Origin: Leyella stercorea
GTDB taxonomy: Bacteria > Bacteroidota > Bacteroidia > Bacteroidales > Bacteroidaceae
NCBI RefSeq assembly: GCF_019052365.1
Contig: NZ_JAHQUY010000004.1
Coordinates: 10,262-74,261, forward strand
DNA: 64,000 nt
Direction: 5' to 3'
In this document: in pieces, positions 1-9,035 of the stretch
Position numbering within the stretch: position 1 is the first letter of the stretch
Layout: every line of letters begins with the position of its first letter
The notes under the pieces: generated by a model
Databases searched by the model: none
What the model was told of the DNA's origin: nothing
What the model saw: the letters and a program-made list of their open reading frames with translations, nothing else
Program-made: the position numbers and the translations under genes

Positions 1-677
1 GTAACATTGTCGCGTCCGAGCTGCAAGTCGTTGATGCAAGCCACCGAAAGGTCGGCAACAGCGTCGTTGTCGCCGTTGGTACGCTTCTGCGAGATGCTGT
101 TGTATGCACGCACGAATCCCTGCGCGCCTTTAGAGTAATATGTAGAGGTGGTCCACTGTCCGGTCTTCTCGTTCAGCCAGAACGCTCCGTCGGCTGCATG
201 ACCTGCCGAGATTACGGCGGCGTCCTTCTCCATAGCGGTCGAGTAGACGAGGGCGGCGCCCTTGGTGAATATCTTCAGCTCGTCGCTTACTGTGGTGGTG
301 GCAATCTTCTGCGGCGACACGTTGTATGTCTCGTCGTCTGTGCAGAATACCGGGCGTAACGTGTTGCGGTCGAGCCATTTAGTGCCTACGATGTTGTTGT
401 AGTGAGGAGTAGCGCCGGTAGCGATAGTGGCTATTGCCGAAGCGCGGTCTACGGGCGAGAATGGGTAGTTGGCAGCCTCATAGACACAGCCATTCTGCAG
501 CAGTTTGCGGAAGCCTTCCTCGCCGTAAAGCGGAGAGAAATGCTCTATATAGTCGGTGCGCAGCTGGTCGATGGTGATGTTCACAACAAGGCACGGCGCA
601 GACTGCAAAGTCTGTGCTTGCAGCTCCGTGCCAGCAAGTGCCGCCAACATCATTATCGTCGATATGTATTTGTTCAT
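1..677 (-). CDS. Alkaline phosphatase superfamily protein (PafA-like), 3' part outside the window
   Basis: The reading frame runs from an ATG at 675-677 (complement) to the window edge without a stop, so only about the first 225 residues are seen. It begins with a signal peptide (MNKYISTIMMLAALAG..., ending near LQAQ), so it is exported. The segment VNITIDQLRTDYIEHFSPLY and the later ATIATGATPHYNNIVGTKW match the start of Bacteroidota type I phosphodiesterase/alkaline phosphatase (PafA-type) proteins, which release phosphate from monoesters in the periplasm. The usual T-G-P-G-H nucleophile motif is not obvious; the equivalent stretch reads PVDRASAIATIATG, so the chemistry is uncertain. It lies 9 bp downstream of the DUF4105 gene on the same strand and is probably cotranscribed with it. 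Confidence 0.8.
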   Translation of the reverse strand, partial: MNKYISTIMMLAALAGTELQAQTLQSAPCLVVNITIDQLRTDYIEHFSPLYGEEGFRKLLQNGCVYEAANYPFSPVDRASAIATIATGATPHYNNIVGTKWLDRNTLRPVFCTDDETYNVSPQKIATTTVSDELKIFTKGAALVYSTAMEKDAAVISAGHAADGAFWLNEKTGQWTTSTYYSKGAQGFVRAYNSISQKRTNGDNDAVADLSVACINDLQLGRDNV

Positions 678-686
678 ATTCGTGTC

Positions 687-1958
687 TTATGCCTTATGCT
701 TGGGCTGTCTGTCGCCCTTATTATTAAATGTATATATGTTCAATATGTTTCTTAATAGCAAAGATAGTGCCACAATTGTCACGCCTTCTGCATACGACTG
801 CAGAAAACTGCCCAAAAGCAGCAGAATTATCATTGCGCTCCATGTTTTTGTCCACCAGTGTATGCGGTTTCGGCGTGCCGCCTTTGCTACGCTGTACAGC
901 ATGAAGAGGTTGAGCGGGTTGAGCAGAAGTATCTGCAGATTGAGGCTTACCGTAGGATGTTGCGAGAAAATCATGGCGAACATTATCAGTCCGCATGCGC
1001 CGGTGAGGAGCATTGCTACTGCATCGAACGCCCAAACAAGGCGCTTGCGGCGGCGTTCTATTGCTGCCACTACCAGTGTGAGCAGTGCGAAAGCGCCGAG
1101 GCAGACCATCGGAGAGAGAATATCAAATGCGCTCAGACTTGCCTGTTCGGCATTGATATCCTTAGCTGCCGGTTCCAGCACCCAGAACGAGCGGCTCACG
1201 AGCTTGCGCTTTGTACCGTCGGTGTTCACGATCACTGCGTGTTCGAAGTCGTCCGACAGACGCTCGGGCAGAAACTGCTGCTGTTCGAACGTTGTCTTGC
1301 GGTCGGCTTTTACGCCGAGAAGCAGGTCGTTGCCGAAGCGTGCCCAGCGGTGCTCCTCGTTGTAGAGGTGTATCAACTCGCGGAACGGCGGGTACTGTGC
1401 AGAGGTGTTGAGGTGTTGAGGTGTTGAGGCTTCATAAACGACCTTGCCGCTCAGGTTGTTCACGATAATGTCGCGGGCACGTGTCGTGCAGTTGTCGTAG
1501 AAGAAGTTGTAGCGGTACACGCGGTTCTGCGGTTCGTAGTTGCGGTCGATGGCTTGTGCTATCGCCATCTTCTCCTGCGCAGTCAGGTTGAGCACCTGCT
1601 GTCTTACGCCGCATCCCGTGCTTCCGTACTCCCAGCTGAACATCTCGAAGGTGTTGATGCCAATCTCGTAGTCGGTGAGTCCGAACACGAAGCGCAGCAC
1701 AAAGTAGGGCTTATCGAACGAGAACATGCCATAGTTGACGACGAGGTCTCTGCCGCTCTGCTTGTCAAGAAAGCGTATAGCGGTATGTCCGTACATGCTG
1801 TACACCTGCTGGCGCGGTCCGCATGTCAGCAGACTTATCTCTATTGAGTCGGCTTGTTGAGTCGGCTTGTTGTCCTGTGAAGAAGCTGTGATAGGGGAGA
1901 AAAAACACAGCAAAATCGCTAATGATATGTATTTAAATAACCTTTCAAATAGTTTCAT
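687..1958 (-). CDS. DUF4105 (Lnb N-terminal domain-like) membrane protein
   Basis: 423 residues. An N-terminal signal/anchor (residues about 10-27) is followed by a periplasmic DUF4105 domain with the family's conserved pieces: YSMYGHTAIRF, the VNYGMFSF segment, FSWEYGSTGCGVRQQVLNL and YNFFYDNCTTRARD. The conserved His and Cys suggest a thiol-hydrolase-like fold, but the reaction is unknown. The C-terminal third has several hydrophobic helices (about residues 280-400), so the protein is membrane-anchored. It is followed after 9 bp by the phosphatase-like gene. Three copies of an 8-bp unit lie inside the coding region (1403-1426) and encode STPQHLNTS; slippage there would shift the frame. Confidence 0.85.
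   Translation of the reverse strand: MKLFERLFKYISLAILLCFFSPITASSQDNKPTQQADSIEISLLTCGPRQQVYSMYGHTAIRFLDKQSGRDLVVNYGMFSFDKPYFVLRFVFGLTDYEIGINTFEMFSWEYGSTGCGVRQQVLNLTAQEKMAIAQAIDRNYEPQNRVYRYNFFYDNCTTRARDIIVNNLSGKVVYEASTPQHLNTSAQYPPFRELIHLYNEEHRWARFGNDLLLGVKADRKTTFEQQQFLPERLSDDFEHAVIVNTDGTKRKLVSRSFWVLEPAAKDINAEQASLSAFDILSPMVCLGAFALLTLVVAAIERRRKRLVWAFDAVAMLLTGACGLIMFAMIFSQHPTVSLNLQILLLNPLNLFMLYSVAKAARRNRIHWWTKTWSAMIILLLLGSFLQSYAEGVTIVALSLLLRNILNIYTFNNKGDRQPKHKA
1403..1428 (-). repeat. 8-bp tandem repeat inside the DUF4105 coding region
   Basis: AGGTGTTG occurs three times in a row plus a partial fourth copy (plus-strand sense). Because 8 is not a multiple of 3, the repeat is read through all three frames and encodes STPQHLNTS in the minus-strand gene. 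Gain or loss of one unit would cause a frameshift. Confidence 0.85.
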
Positions 1959-2014
1959 GGTGCAAAAATAACTTTAATTTCTCACTTTTCTGCCATTATC
2001 TCGTTTTTTTTCGA

Positions 2015-2022
2015 TAATTTTG
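2015..2022 (+). promoter_or_regulatory. Candidate -7 element upstream of the outer-membrane protein gene
   Basis: TAATTTTG fits the Bacteroidota -7 consensus TAnnTTTG and lies about 90 bp before the start codon at 2111. No clear TTG is seen at the expected -33 distance, so the call is tentative. Confidence 0.35.
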
Positions 2023-2110
2023 CAAGCATTATCCTACAAAGGGTTATAAAAACACCTCTATATACATATTATATATAATAGCATTTCTAAAATCTAATTA
2101 GATAAAATAA

Positions 2111-3409
2111 ATGAGGAAAGCACTCACAACAGTCCTCTTTGCTGCGGTTTCTTTGGTTGCTGCGGCTCAAAGCGGCACTAATTCACCCTATAGTCAGTAT
2201 GGTTTGGGCACGCTCGGCGAGCAGTCGGGTGGCTTCAATCGTGGCATGAACGGACTCGGCATCGGTTTCAACGAGCACAACCAGGTTAATAGCCTTAACC
2301 CTGCGTCGTATGCAACCATCGACTCGCTGTCGTTCATCTTCGACGCTGGCATATCGGGTCAGATCACAAACTATAGCGAGAGTGGCGTGAAGGTGAACGC
2401 CAAGAACGCCAACTTCGAGTATGTTATTGCCGGTTTCCGCCTTGCAAAGCGTCTCGGCTTGAGCTTCGGCTTGTTGCCGTTCAGCAACATCGGCTATTCA
2501 TATTCTAACACTAAGGCGCTCAACAGCACCGACGGAAGCACATCTGTAGTGAAAGCCACCAATACATATTCGGGTACGGGCGGCTTGCACCAGGTTTACT
2601 TAGGTTTGGGCTGGAGTCCGTTCAAGGGCTTCGCTATCGGTGTTAATGCTGCATATCTCTGGGGCGACTACAGTCGCTCGGTTGTCAACTCTTACACCGA
2701 TGCGTATGCCAACACGCTTTCCAAGTACTACACAGCCGAGGTGCACAACTATAAGCTCGACTTCGGTATGCAGTATACTCAGAAGATTACGAAGAACGAC
2801 GCCATCACTTTGGGCGTAACCTACGGACTTGGTCACAAACTCAGTTCAGACCCGAAGTGTCAGATTATATCGACCAATGCGCAGACAGCAGTTGCCGACA
2901 CAGCTACATACTCTATCGGCAACGGTTTGGAGTTGCCTCACAGCTACGGCGTAGGTCTTATGTGGAACCACGCAAACCGCTGGCGTGTAGGTGCCGACTA
3001 CACACTGCAGAAGTGGTCGTCGGTGGCTTATCCTAAGTTCGACACCTCTACAAACAGCTACGAACTGGTAAGCGGACAGTTTGCCGACCGTCATAAGATG
3101 ACTGTAGGCGGCGAGTTCTGTCCCGACGAGCGTAGCCGCAGCTTCTTCAAGCGTGTTCACTACCGCATGGGTGCATCGTATGCTACCGATTATCTGAAGA
3201 TAAAGGGTCAGAACGGACCTAAGGAGTACAGCGTGAGCGCTGGTTTCGGCATTCCTATCGTAAACGGCTACAACAACCGCTCGCTGCTTAATATCTCGGC
3301 ACAGTGGGTGCGTCAGGACTCGAAGACATTCGTCACAGAGAACTCGTTCCGCATCAATATCGGTCTGACGTTCAACGAACGTTGGTTCGCCAAGTGGAAG
3401 ATGGAGTAA
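2111..3409 (+). CDS. Putative outer membrane beta-barrel protein (FadL/PorV-like style)
   Basis: 432 residues with a clear signal peptide (MRKALTTVLFAAVSLVAAAQ). The mature part starts GTNSPYSQYGLGTLGEQSGG and alternates short aromatic/polar beta strands, ending IGLTFNERWFAKWKME, as expected of a barrel. Proteins of this type, starting with the SPYSQYGLG signature, are common in Bacteroidales next to lptC. No substrate can be assigned. The lptC gene follows after 28 bp on the same strand, suggesting one transcript for outer-membrane assembly. Confidence 0.75.
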   Translation: MRKALTTVLFAAVSLVAAAQSGTNSPYSQYGLGTLGEQSGGFNRGMNGLGIGFNEHNQVNSLNPASYATIDSLSFIFDAGISGQITNYSESGVKVNAKNANFEYVIAGFRLAKRLGLSFGLLPFSNIGYSYSNTKALNSTDGSTSVVKATNTYSGTGGLHQVYLGLGWSPFKGFAIGVNAAYLWGDYSRSVVNSYTDAYANTLSKYYTAEVHNYKLDFGMQYTQKITKNDAITLGVTYGLGHKLSSDPKCQIISTNAQTAVADTATYSIGNGLELPHSYGVGLMWNHANRWRVGADYTLQKWSSVAYPKFDTSTNSYELVSGQFADRHKMTVGGEFCPDERSRSFFKRVHYRMGASYATDYLKIKGQNGPKEYSVSAGFGIPIVNGYNNRSLLNISAQWVRQDSKTFVTENSFRINIGLTFNERWFAKWKME

Positions 3410-3437
3410 CAGAAAACAATTCTATTCTGAATAAGCG

Positions 3438-4082
3438 TTGAGACTATCCAAGTACATAGTAATCATTATGTTGTGCATCGTGGCGCTTGCTTCTTGCGAA
3501 GAGCAGAAGGAGCACACGGCGCCAGCCATACACGACCGCGACTCGGTGTCAATGATGACGAGTTACGGCGTCAACACCCTAATCTCTGACTCGGGTGTCA
3601 TAAAATATCGCATCGTGACGGAGCGTTGGGAGGTGAACACCGTGCGCAACCCGTCGCGCTGGATCTTCGAGAAGGGCGTGTTCTTCGAGCAGTTCGATGA
3701 GAAGTTCCATGTGCAGTCGTACATACAGGCAGATACAGCTTACTATTACGACCAGAAGAAGCTGTGGGAGTTGCGCAGCCGTGTGAGTGTGCTCACCAAG
3801 GACGGACTGAAGTTCAACAGCGAGCAGCTCTTTTGGGACGAAGCGGCTCACGAACTCTATTCGAACAAGCCCTCTAAGCTCGTCACTCCTGAAAGAACGC
3901 TTGAGGGAGCTTATTTCCGTAGCGACGAGCGCATGACCAACTATTACGTTTCGAATACATCTGGTTCGTTCGAGAAGGGACAGCTCTCAAGCGATGGTGA
4001 CACAATAACTACCGCCCCCGACACTGTAAAGGCTGCTATGCGTCAGCAAATTAAGCCGCAGCGCCGACTGCGGGATCGGTAA
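3438..4082 (+). CDS. lptC: LPS export ABC transporter periplasmic protein LptC
   Basis: 214 residues starting at TTG (3438); no better ATG is seen nearby. The N-terminus MRLSKYIVIIMLCIVALASCEEQ is a lipoprotein-type signal with the lipobox ALASC, typical of Bacteroidota LptC. The body has the LptC pattern: HDRDSVSMMTSYGVNTLISDSG, WIFEKGVFFEQFD and LKFNSEQLFWDEAAHELYSNKP, then a terminal RTLEGAYFRSDERM segment. LptC connects the inner-membrane LptBFG transporter to the LptA bridge and passes lipopolysaccharide across the periplasm. It lies between an outer-membrane protein and a CBS-domain membrane protein. Confidence 0.88.
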   Translation: MRLSKYIVIIMLCIVALASCEEQKEHTAPAIHDRDSVSMMTSYGVNTLISDSGVIKYRIVTERWEVNTVRNPSRWIFEKGVFFEQFDEKFHVQSYIQADTAYYYDQKKLWELRSRVSVLTKDGLKFNSEQLFWDEAAHELYSNKPSKLVTPERTLEGAYFRSDERMTNYYVSNTSGSFEKGQLSSDGDTITTAPDTVKAAMRQQIKPQRRLRDR

Positions 4083-4254
4083 AGGTGAGATGGTGTTATG
4101 TTGAGATGGTGAGATTTGTATCTCCTTGTCAACTTGTTGGCAGAATTTCATCTTTACCTCCTCAGCATCAACTCCTCAGCATCACAACCCTCAACCCCTC
4201 AGAATCACACCCCCTCAACACCCCAAATATATAAGAACCAATATTTAAACTATA
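4083..4254. repeat. Low-complexity spacer with CTCAGCATCA-type repeats
   Basis: The first part is rich in GGTGAGATGGTG-like words. The second (about 4158-4229) repeats CCTCAGCATCA, CCTCAGAATCA and CCCTCAACACC at irregular spacing. Nothing in it looks coding. The CTCAACACC word is also the unit of the coding repeat at 1403-1428. Confidence 0.5.
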
Positions 4255-5523
4255 GTGGAAGCAGACATACCTCTTTTAATTAGCATAGCCGTAACAATGG
4301 CGCTGTCGGCATTCTTTTCAGGAATGGAGATAGCGTTCGTGTCGAGCAACCGAATGCTCGCCGAGATGGATCGCGAAGGAAATGGCATTGCGAAGAAAAT
4401 CATTTCCAAATTCTACAATCATCCCAATGGCTTTGTAAGCACGATGCTTGTGGGCAACAATATCGTGCTTGTGGTGTATGGTGTCCTTGTGGCACGCCTC
4501 TTTGACAGCACTATCTTCAGCTCGCTCGATGACGGCATGAAGGTGACAGCCGACACGTTGCTCTCCACACTCGTCATTCTTTTCACAGGAGAGTTCTTGC
4601 CTAAGATTCTGTTCAAGAACAACGCCAACCGCCTGTTGTCCGTATTCTCCGTGCCAGCCTATCTTTTCTACATCCTCCTGTGGCCTATAAGCCGCTTCTC
4701 TACGCTCATGTCCAAGTGCTTGCTGCGCATTGTGGGCATACGCATGGAGGCGGAAGCCGATGACGAAGGCTTCTCTAAGGTAGACCTCGACTATCTCGTG
4801 CAGTCGAGCATCGAGAATGCACATAGCGACGAGGAGATTAACGAGGAGGTGAAGATATTCCAGAACGCCCTCGACTTCTCCGACTGCAAGGTGCGCGACT
4901 GTATGGTGCCGCGTACTGAGGTGAACGCCGTTGACGTCAACGACTGCACCGTCGACGAACTGATGCAGAAGTTCGTAGAGAGCGGCAACTCGAAGATTAT
5001 CGTCTACGAGGGCGACATCGACCATATCATCGGCTACATACACAGCTCCGAAATGTTCCGCAACCGCGACAACTGGCGCCAGTGCGTCTGCAAGATGCCG
5101 TTTGTGCCCGAAACGATGGCTGCGCAGAAGCTCATGCACATCTTCCTGCAGCAGAAGAAGAGTCTCGGAGTGGTGGTCGACGAGTTTGGCGGAACGAGCG
5201 GCATCGTCTCGCTCGAGGACATCGTTGAGGAGATATTCGGCGACATCGAGGACGAGCACGACAGCACGAAGTACATCGCTACGCAGGTGGGCGACAACGA
5301 GTATATGCTCTCAGCCCGTCTGGAGATAGATAAGGTGAACGACCTCTTCGATCTCGATCTGCCCGAAAGCGACGATTACATGACCATAGGCGGATATATA
5401 CTGCACGAGTACCAGAGCTTCCCGAAGCTCAACGAAGTGATAACCATTGGCTGTTATGAGTTTCGCATTATCAAGAGCACTATGACGAAAATAGAGTTGG
5501 TAAAGCTAAAAGTTAACCGCTAA
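4255..5523 (+). CDS. Hemolysin/CorC-family CNNM-CBS domain membrane protein
   Basis: 422 residues from a GTG start. Order of parts: a DUF21/CNNM membrane region with about four hydrophobic helices (residues about 5-160, including FFSGMEIAFVSSNRM and FTGEFLPKILF), a linker, two CBS domains (about 200-330, with VRDCMVPRTEVNAVDV and LGVVVDEFGGTSGIVSLEDIVEEIFGDIEDE), and a CorC/HlyC C-terminal domain (about 345-420). Members are linked to Mg2+/Co2+ efflux or resistance, and in Bacteroidota some (GldE-like) assist lipoproteins. It lies between lptC and ppiD in a same-strand envelope cluster. Confidence 0.85.
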   Translation: MEADIPLLISIAVTMALSAFFSGMEIAFVSSNRMLAEMDREGNGIAKKIISKFYNHPNGFVSTMLVGNNIVLVVYGVLVARLFDSTIFSSLDDGMKVTADTLLSTLVILFTGEFLPKILFKNNANRLLSVFSVPAYLFYILLWPISRFSTLMSKCLLRIVGIRMEAEADDEGFSKVDLDYLVQSSIENAHSDEEINEEVKIFQNALDFSDCKVRDCMVPRTEVNAVDVNDCTVDELMQKFVESGNSKIIVYEGDIDHIIGYIHSSEMFRNRDNWRQCVCKMPFVPETMAAQKLMHIFLQQKKSLGVVVDEFGGTSGIVSLEDIVEEIFGDIEDEHDSTKYIATQVGDNEYMLSARLEIDKVNDLFDLDLPESDDYMTIGGYILHEYQSFPKLNEVITIGCYEFRIIKSTMTKIELVKLKVNR

Positions 5524-5695
5524 ACTCACTTTTTCGTGCAAACGTGCCCTTGTTTGGCAATAAATTAGTATTTTTGTACGCATTTTGTGGCATTACGCCG
5601 CGAGCCGCCTTGCAGGGCAGGCTTCGCAGCAGCTGCAGGACAGATGCACGAACCTACATCTAACGAAATAATAAATAAAAAATAAAAACAAAAAA

Positions 5696-7837
5696 ATGGC
5701 AGCATTAGGAAAAATCAGAAGCAAAGGCGCACTGCTGATAGGCATTATCGGCTTAGGCCTTTTCTCTTTCATCGCCGAAGAGGCGTTCCGCTCATGCGAC
5801 TCTGCAAGCGCTGACAAGCATCAGCAGGTAGGCGAGGTGTTGGGCGAGAAAATCAACGTAACAGAGTTCCAGAAACTTGTAGACGAGTACACAGAAGTGC
5901 TCAAGATGCAGCAGGGACAGGAAAACCTCAACGAAGACCAGCTCAACCAGGTTAAGGACATGGTTTGGAACACATACGTTCAGACCAAGATCATAGAGAA
6001 CGAGGCACACAAGCTCGGTCTTACAGTAACAGACGCTGAGCTCCAGCAGGTTCTCACCGAGGGTACCAACCCTATGCTTCAGCAGACTCCGTTCTTCAAC
6101 CAGCAGACAGGTCGTTTCGACGTTAACGCTCTTAAGAAGTTCCTCGCCGAGTACAAGACACAGCAGACAGCCAACCCGCAGATGGCTAAGCAGTACGATA
6201 CAATTTATAAGTATTGGACATTTGTAGAGAAGACTCTGCGCCAGCAGCTCCTCTCTCAGAAGTACCAGGGTCTGTTCGCTCACTGCTTCCTCTCAAACAA
6301 GATAGAGGCTAAGATGGCGTTCAACGAGCAGAACCAGGAGAGCCAGGTGCAGCTCGCAGCCTTCCCTTACTCAAGCATCGACGACAGCAAGATCAAAGTA
6401 AGCGACGCCGACCTCAAGGCTAAGTACGACGAGATGAAGCCGCGCTTCAAGCAGTATGTAGAGACACGCGACATCAAGTACATTGACGTTCAGGTAAAGG
6501 CTTCTGCAGCCGACCGCGCAGCTCTCCAGAAGGAGTTCGCAGGCTACAGCGCAGAGCTCGCAGCCGCAGCCGACCCGTCTGACGTAGTGCGCAAGAGCAC
6601 ATCGCTCGTCAGCTACCTCGGCGTTCCAGTTAAGAAGGAAGCCCTTCCTTCTGACATCGCACAGCGTCTCGACTCAATGGCTGTAGGCTCTACAAGCAAG
6701 GTGATCGAGAACAAGAACGATAACACACTCAACCTCGTGAAGCTCATTGCAAAGCGCGAACTTCCCGACTCAATCCAGTTCCGCGCCATCCAGGTAGGCG
6801 GTGCTACAGCAGCCGAGGCAGCTACACGCGCCGACTCTATCCTCAACGCCATTAAGGCAGGTGCCGACTTCGAGGTTGTAGCCAAGAAGTACGGTCAGAC
6901 CGGCGAGAAGACATGGATGACAACACGTCAGTATCAGAGCGCTCCGTCTATCGACAAGGACACAAAGAACTACATCGAGAGCCTCAACACAATGGCTTCT
7001 GGCGAGCTCAAGAACCTCACACTCGCTCAGGGCAACCTCGTGCTCCAGGTAGTAGACCGCAAGGCAATGACTACAAAGTACGTAGCAGCCGTCGTTAAGA
7101 AGAACATCACCTTCACAAAGGATACATACTCTGCTGCTTACAACAAGTTCAGCTCATTCGTAAGCGCTAACCTCACAGCAGAGGATCTCCTGAAGAACGC
7201 TGCAAAGAGCGGCTACAACGTTCAGGAGCGCAAGGACATCACAACAGCCGAGCACTACCTCGCAGGCATCCACTCTACACGCGATGCTCTCCGTTGGTTG
7301 TTCGAGGCTAAGAAGGGTGCCGTTTCTTCACTCTACGAGTGCGGCGACAACGACCACCTCCTCATTGTGGTTCTCGACAACATCAACCCGATCGGCTATC
7401 GCTCGCTCGACGACGCTCAGGTTAAGGAGTTCGTAAAGGCAGAGGTTATCAAGGACAAGAAGGCTGAGCAGCTCATGGCTAAGGCAAAGACAGCCAAGTC
7501 GGTGGCTGACGCTAAGGCAAAGGGTGCTACAGTAGCTCCGGTTAACCAGGTTACATTTGCTGCTCCGGTGTTCGTAGCAGCAACAGGCGCAAGCGAGCCG
7601 GCTCTGAGCGGTGCTATCGCAGCTACAGCAAAGGGCAAGTTCTCTAAGCACCCGGTTAAGGGCAACGCTGGTGTTTACGTGTTCCAGGTAACAAACAAGA
7701 CACAGCGTCCTGCTAAGTACGACGAGAAGTCGGAGATGCAGCGTCTCCGTCAGCGTCAGATGCAGATGGCTGGCAACTTCATGAACGAGCTTTACATCAA
7801 GGCAAACGTAGTGGACAACCGCTATCTCTTCTTCTAA
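5696..7837 (+). CDS. PpiD/SurA-like peptidyl-prolyl cis-trans isomerase, membrane-anchored
   Basis: 713 residues, the usual size for Bacteroidota PpiD-like foldases. A short cytoplasmic start MAALGKIRSKG is followed by one transmembrane helix (about residues 12-30), then a SurA_N-like chaperone segment (EVLGEKINVTEFQKLVDEYT through the MVWNTYVQTKIIENEA region), a parvulin-like domain around residues 350-450 (IQFRAIQVGG, ILNAIKAGADFEVVAKKYGQTG, PGxF-less variant), and a C-terminal lobe. It helps fold secreted proteins on the periplasmic side of the inner membrane. Codon use is strongly biased, consistent with high expression. A strong hairpin terminator follows at 7862. Confidence 0.85.
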   Translation: MAALGKIRSKGALLIGIIGLGLFSFIAEEAFRSCDSASADKHQQVGEVLGEKINVTEFQKLVDEYTEVLKMQQGQENLNEDQLNQVKDMVWNTYVQTKIIENEAHKLGLTVTDAELQQVLTEGTNPMLQQTPFFNQQTGRFDVNALKKFLAEYKTQQTANPQMAKQYDTIYKYWTFVEKTLRQQLLSQKYQGLFAHCFLSNKIEAKMAFNEQNQESQVQLAAFPYSSIDDSKIKVSDADLKAKYDEMKPRFKQYVETRDIKYIDVQVKASAADRAALQKEFAGYSAELAAAADPSDVVRKSTSLVSYLGVPVKKEALPSDIAQRLDSMAVGSTSKVIENKNDNTLNLVKLIAKRELPDSIQFRAIQVGGATAAEAATRADSILNAIKAGADFEVVAKKYGQTGEKTWMTTRQYQSAPSIDKDTKNYIESLNTMASGELKNLTLAQGNLVLQVVDRKAMTTKYVAAVVKKNITFTKDTYSAAYNKFSSFVSANLTAEDLLKNAAKSGYNVQERKDITTAEHYLAGIHSTRDALRWLFEAKKGAVSSLYECGDNDHLLIVVLDNINPIGYRSLDDAQVKEFVKAEVIKDKKAEQLMAKAKTAKSVADAKAKGATVAPVNQVTFAAPVFVAATGASEPALSGAIAATAKGKFSKHPVKGNAGVYVFQVTNKTQRPAKYDEKSEMQRLRQRQMQMAGNFMNELYIKANVVDNRYLFF

Positions 7838-7861
7838 GACTCACATATCATAACACATAAA

Positions 7862-7911
7862 AAAGACTTGGGATGCAACGGTGCAAATCGTTACATCCCA
7901 AGTCTTTTTTT
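7862..7911 (+). terminator. Rho-independent terminator after the PpiD-like gene
   Basis: The arms AAAGACTTGGGATGCAAC (7862-7879) and GTTACATCCCAAGTCTTT (7890-7907) pair with one mismatch and are followed by a T run to 7911. The terminator lies 25 bp after the ppiD stop codon. Confidence 0.9.
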
Positions 7912-7979
7912 GTAGAAGCCGCTGAAGCCAATACCTTATTTCGGTTTCGTTCGTTCTTATCGGTCTGCGTGCATTACGC

Positions 7980-8939
7980 TTATTTCGTAAGCGGCGTGAT
8001 GCGTGCTATGTTCTTTCTTACAGAGTCGCTGTTTATGCCGAGCACCCTGCCTATGGCAGCGTAGTCGTAGTTGAGGTGTTGCAGCAGCATGATCAGTTGT
8101 TTTCGAGGAGCAATCTTGCCGTAGCAGCGTTCAATCTCCGCCATTGTCTCCGCAAACTCTATCTTGCAGTAAGCCATGCACAGCTCGTAGTCTTGCTTGG
8201 TCCACGTCACGGTTGTGCCGCCGTTCTTGATATGTAGGTATAGCTCCTTGCCGCATCGTGCGTTCGCTTCGCTGCTTTGCGATGCCACCATTATGTCGTT
8301 ATTCAGCCTCTCTATCTTGTCCGATTTCTTTGCACTTTCCTTTTTCAGCGACTTAATCTGCGTCTTAGCTTGTTCCAGACTTTGTTTTTCTGCTTTCAGT
8401 CTATTGTGTACTGCGATCAGCCTCTTTCTTGTTCTATGCAGCATTAACGAGAATACCACTATACATAATAATATAATAATAAGTATGCCCATAGATGCAG
8501 ATGTTATGGTGTTCAGCAAGTCTTTCATTGAGAGTGACGAATTTATGTTCGACTGCAATTCGCTCATGTTATATTTCTTTTTTCTTGTATAAAGACTGTC
8601 TTTAGCCTCCGACATCTTCGACATATAAAGGGCGTAATTTTTCAAATCGCCTCTTTTGTAATACAAAGCCGCTATCTTTTCACATGTTTCTGCTTGAGTC
8701 AGATAGTTCGGGTCGCAATCAATGGATTTCTTCCACATCTCTTCTGCCTTGGCATCGTTTCCTAAAGCGTTGTTGTAGTAGCCTGCAACTCTATATGATA
8801 CCGCATCCTTGCTGTAGTATAATGCGCTGTCAAGATAATCTTTTGCTTTCCTATTGTCTTTATTTATGAAATAGTCGGCAATGATAGAATAGGCGTATCC
8901 CTTGCAGCTGTTGTGTGTATATGGTAAAAGAGGCTGCGC
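7980..8939 (-). pseudogene. 5'-truncated TPR / transmembrane / HTH regulator
   Basis: The frame is open from 8939 to the stop at 7980; a TAG at 8940-8942 closes it upstream. The best internal ATG (8736-8738) would give 252 residues, but the frame upstream of it encodes good TPR sequence (KAKDYLDSALYYSKDAVSY), so the start of the gene appears lost. Then come a TPR helix pair (YKRGDLKNYALYMSKMSEAKD), one membrane helix (about 80 residues after the internal ATG), a coiled coil (KAEKQSLEQAKTQIKSLKKE) and a C-terminal LuxR/DUF6377-like helix-turn-helix (YDYAAIGRVLGINSDSVRKN). Such proteins are stand-alone sensors/regulators in Bacteroidota. The break coincides with an IS-end-like sequence at 8937-8960. 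Confidence 0.7.
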
Positions 8940-8960
8940 CTATTTTGACACAGCCCCTTT
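8927..8960. repeat. Inverted repeat resembling an insertion-sequence end
   Basis: AAAGAGGCTG (8927-8936) and CAGCCCCTTT (8951-8960) pair with one mismatch around GCGCCTATTTTGACA. The complement, GGGGCTGTGTCAAAATAGG, resembles terminal repeats of Bacteroidales IS elements. It marks the point where the TPR gene breaks off. It could also act as a weak terminator for the WG-repeat gene. Confidence 0.4.
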
Positions 8961-9035
8961 ATTTATGAGTGCCAATGTAGCACAAAAGCCCTATATATCA
9001 AGGATATATTAAATTTCTAACTTCTAATTTCTAAA

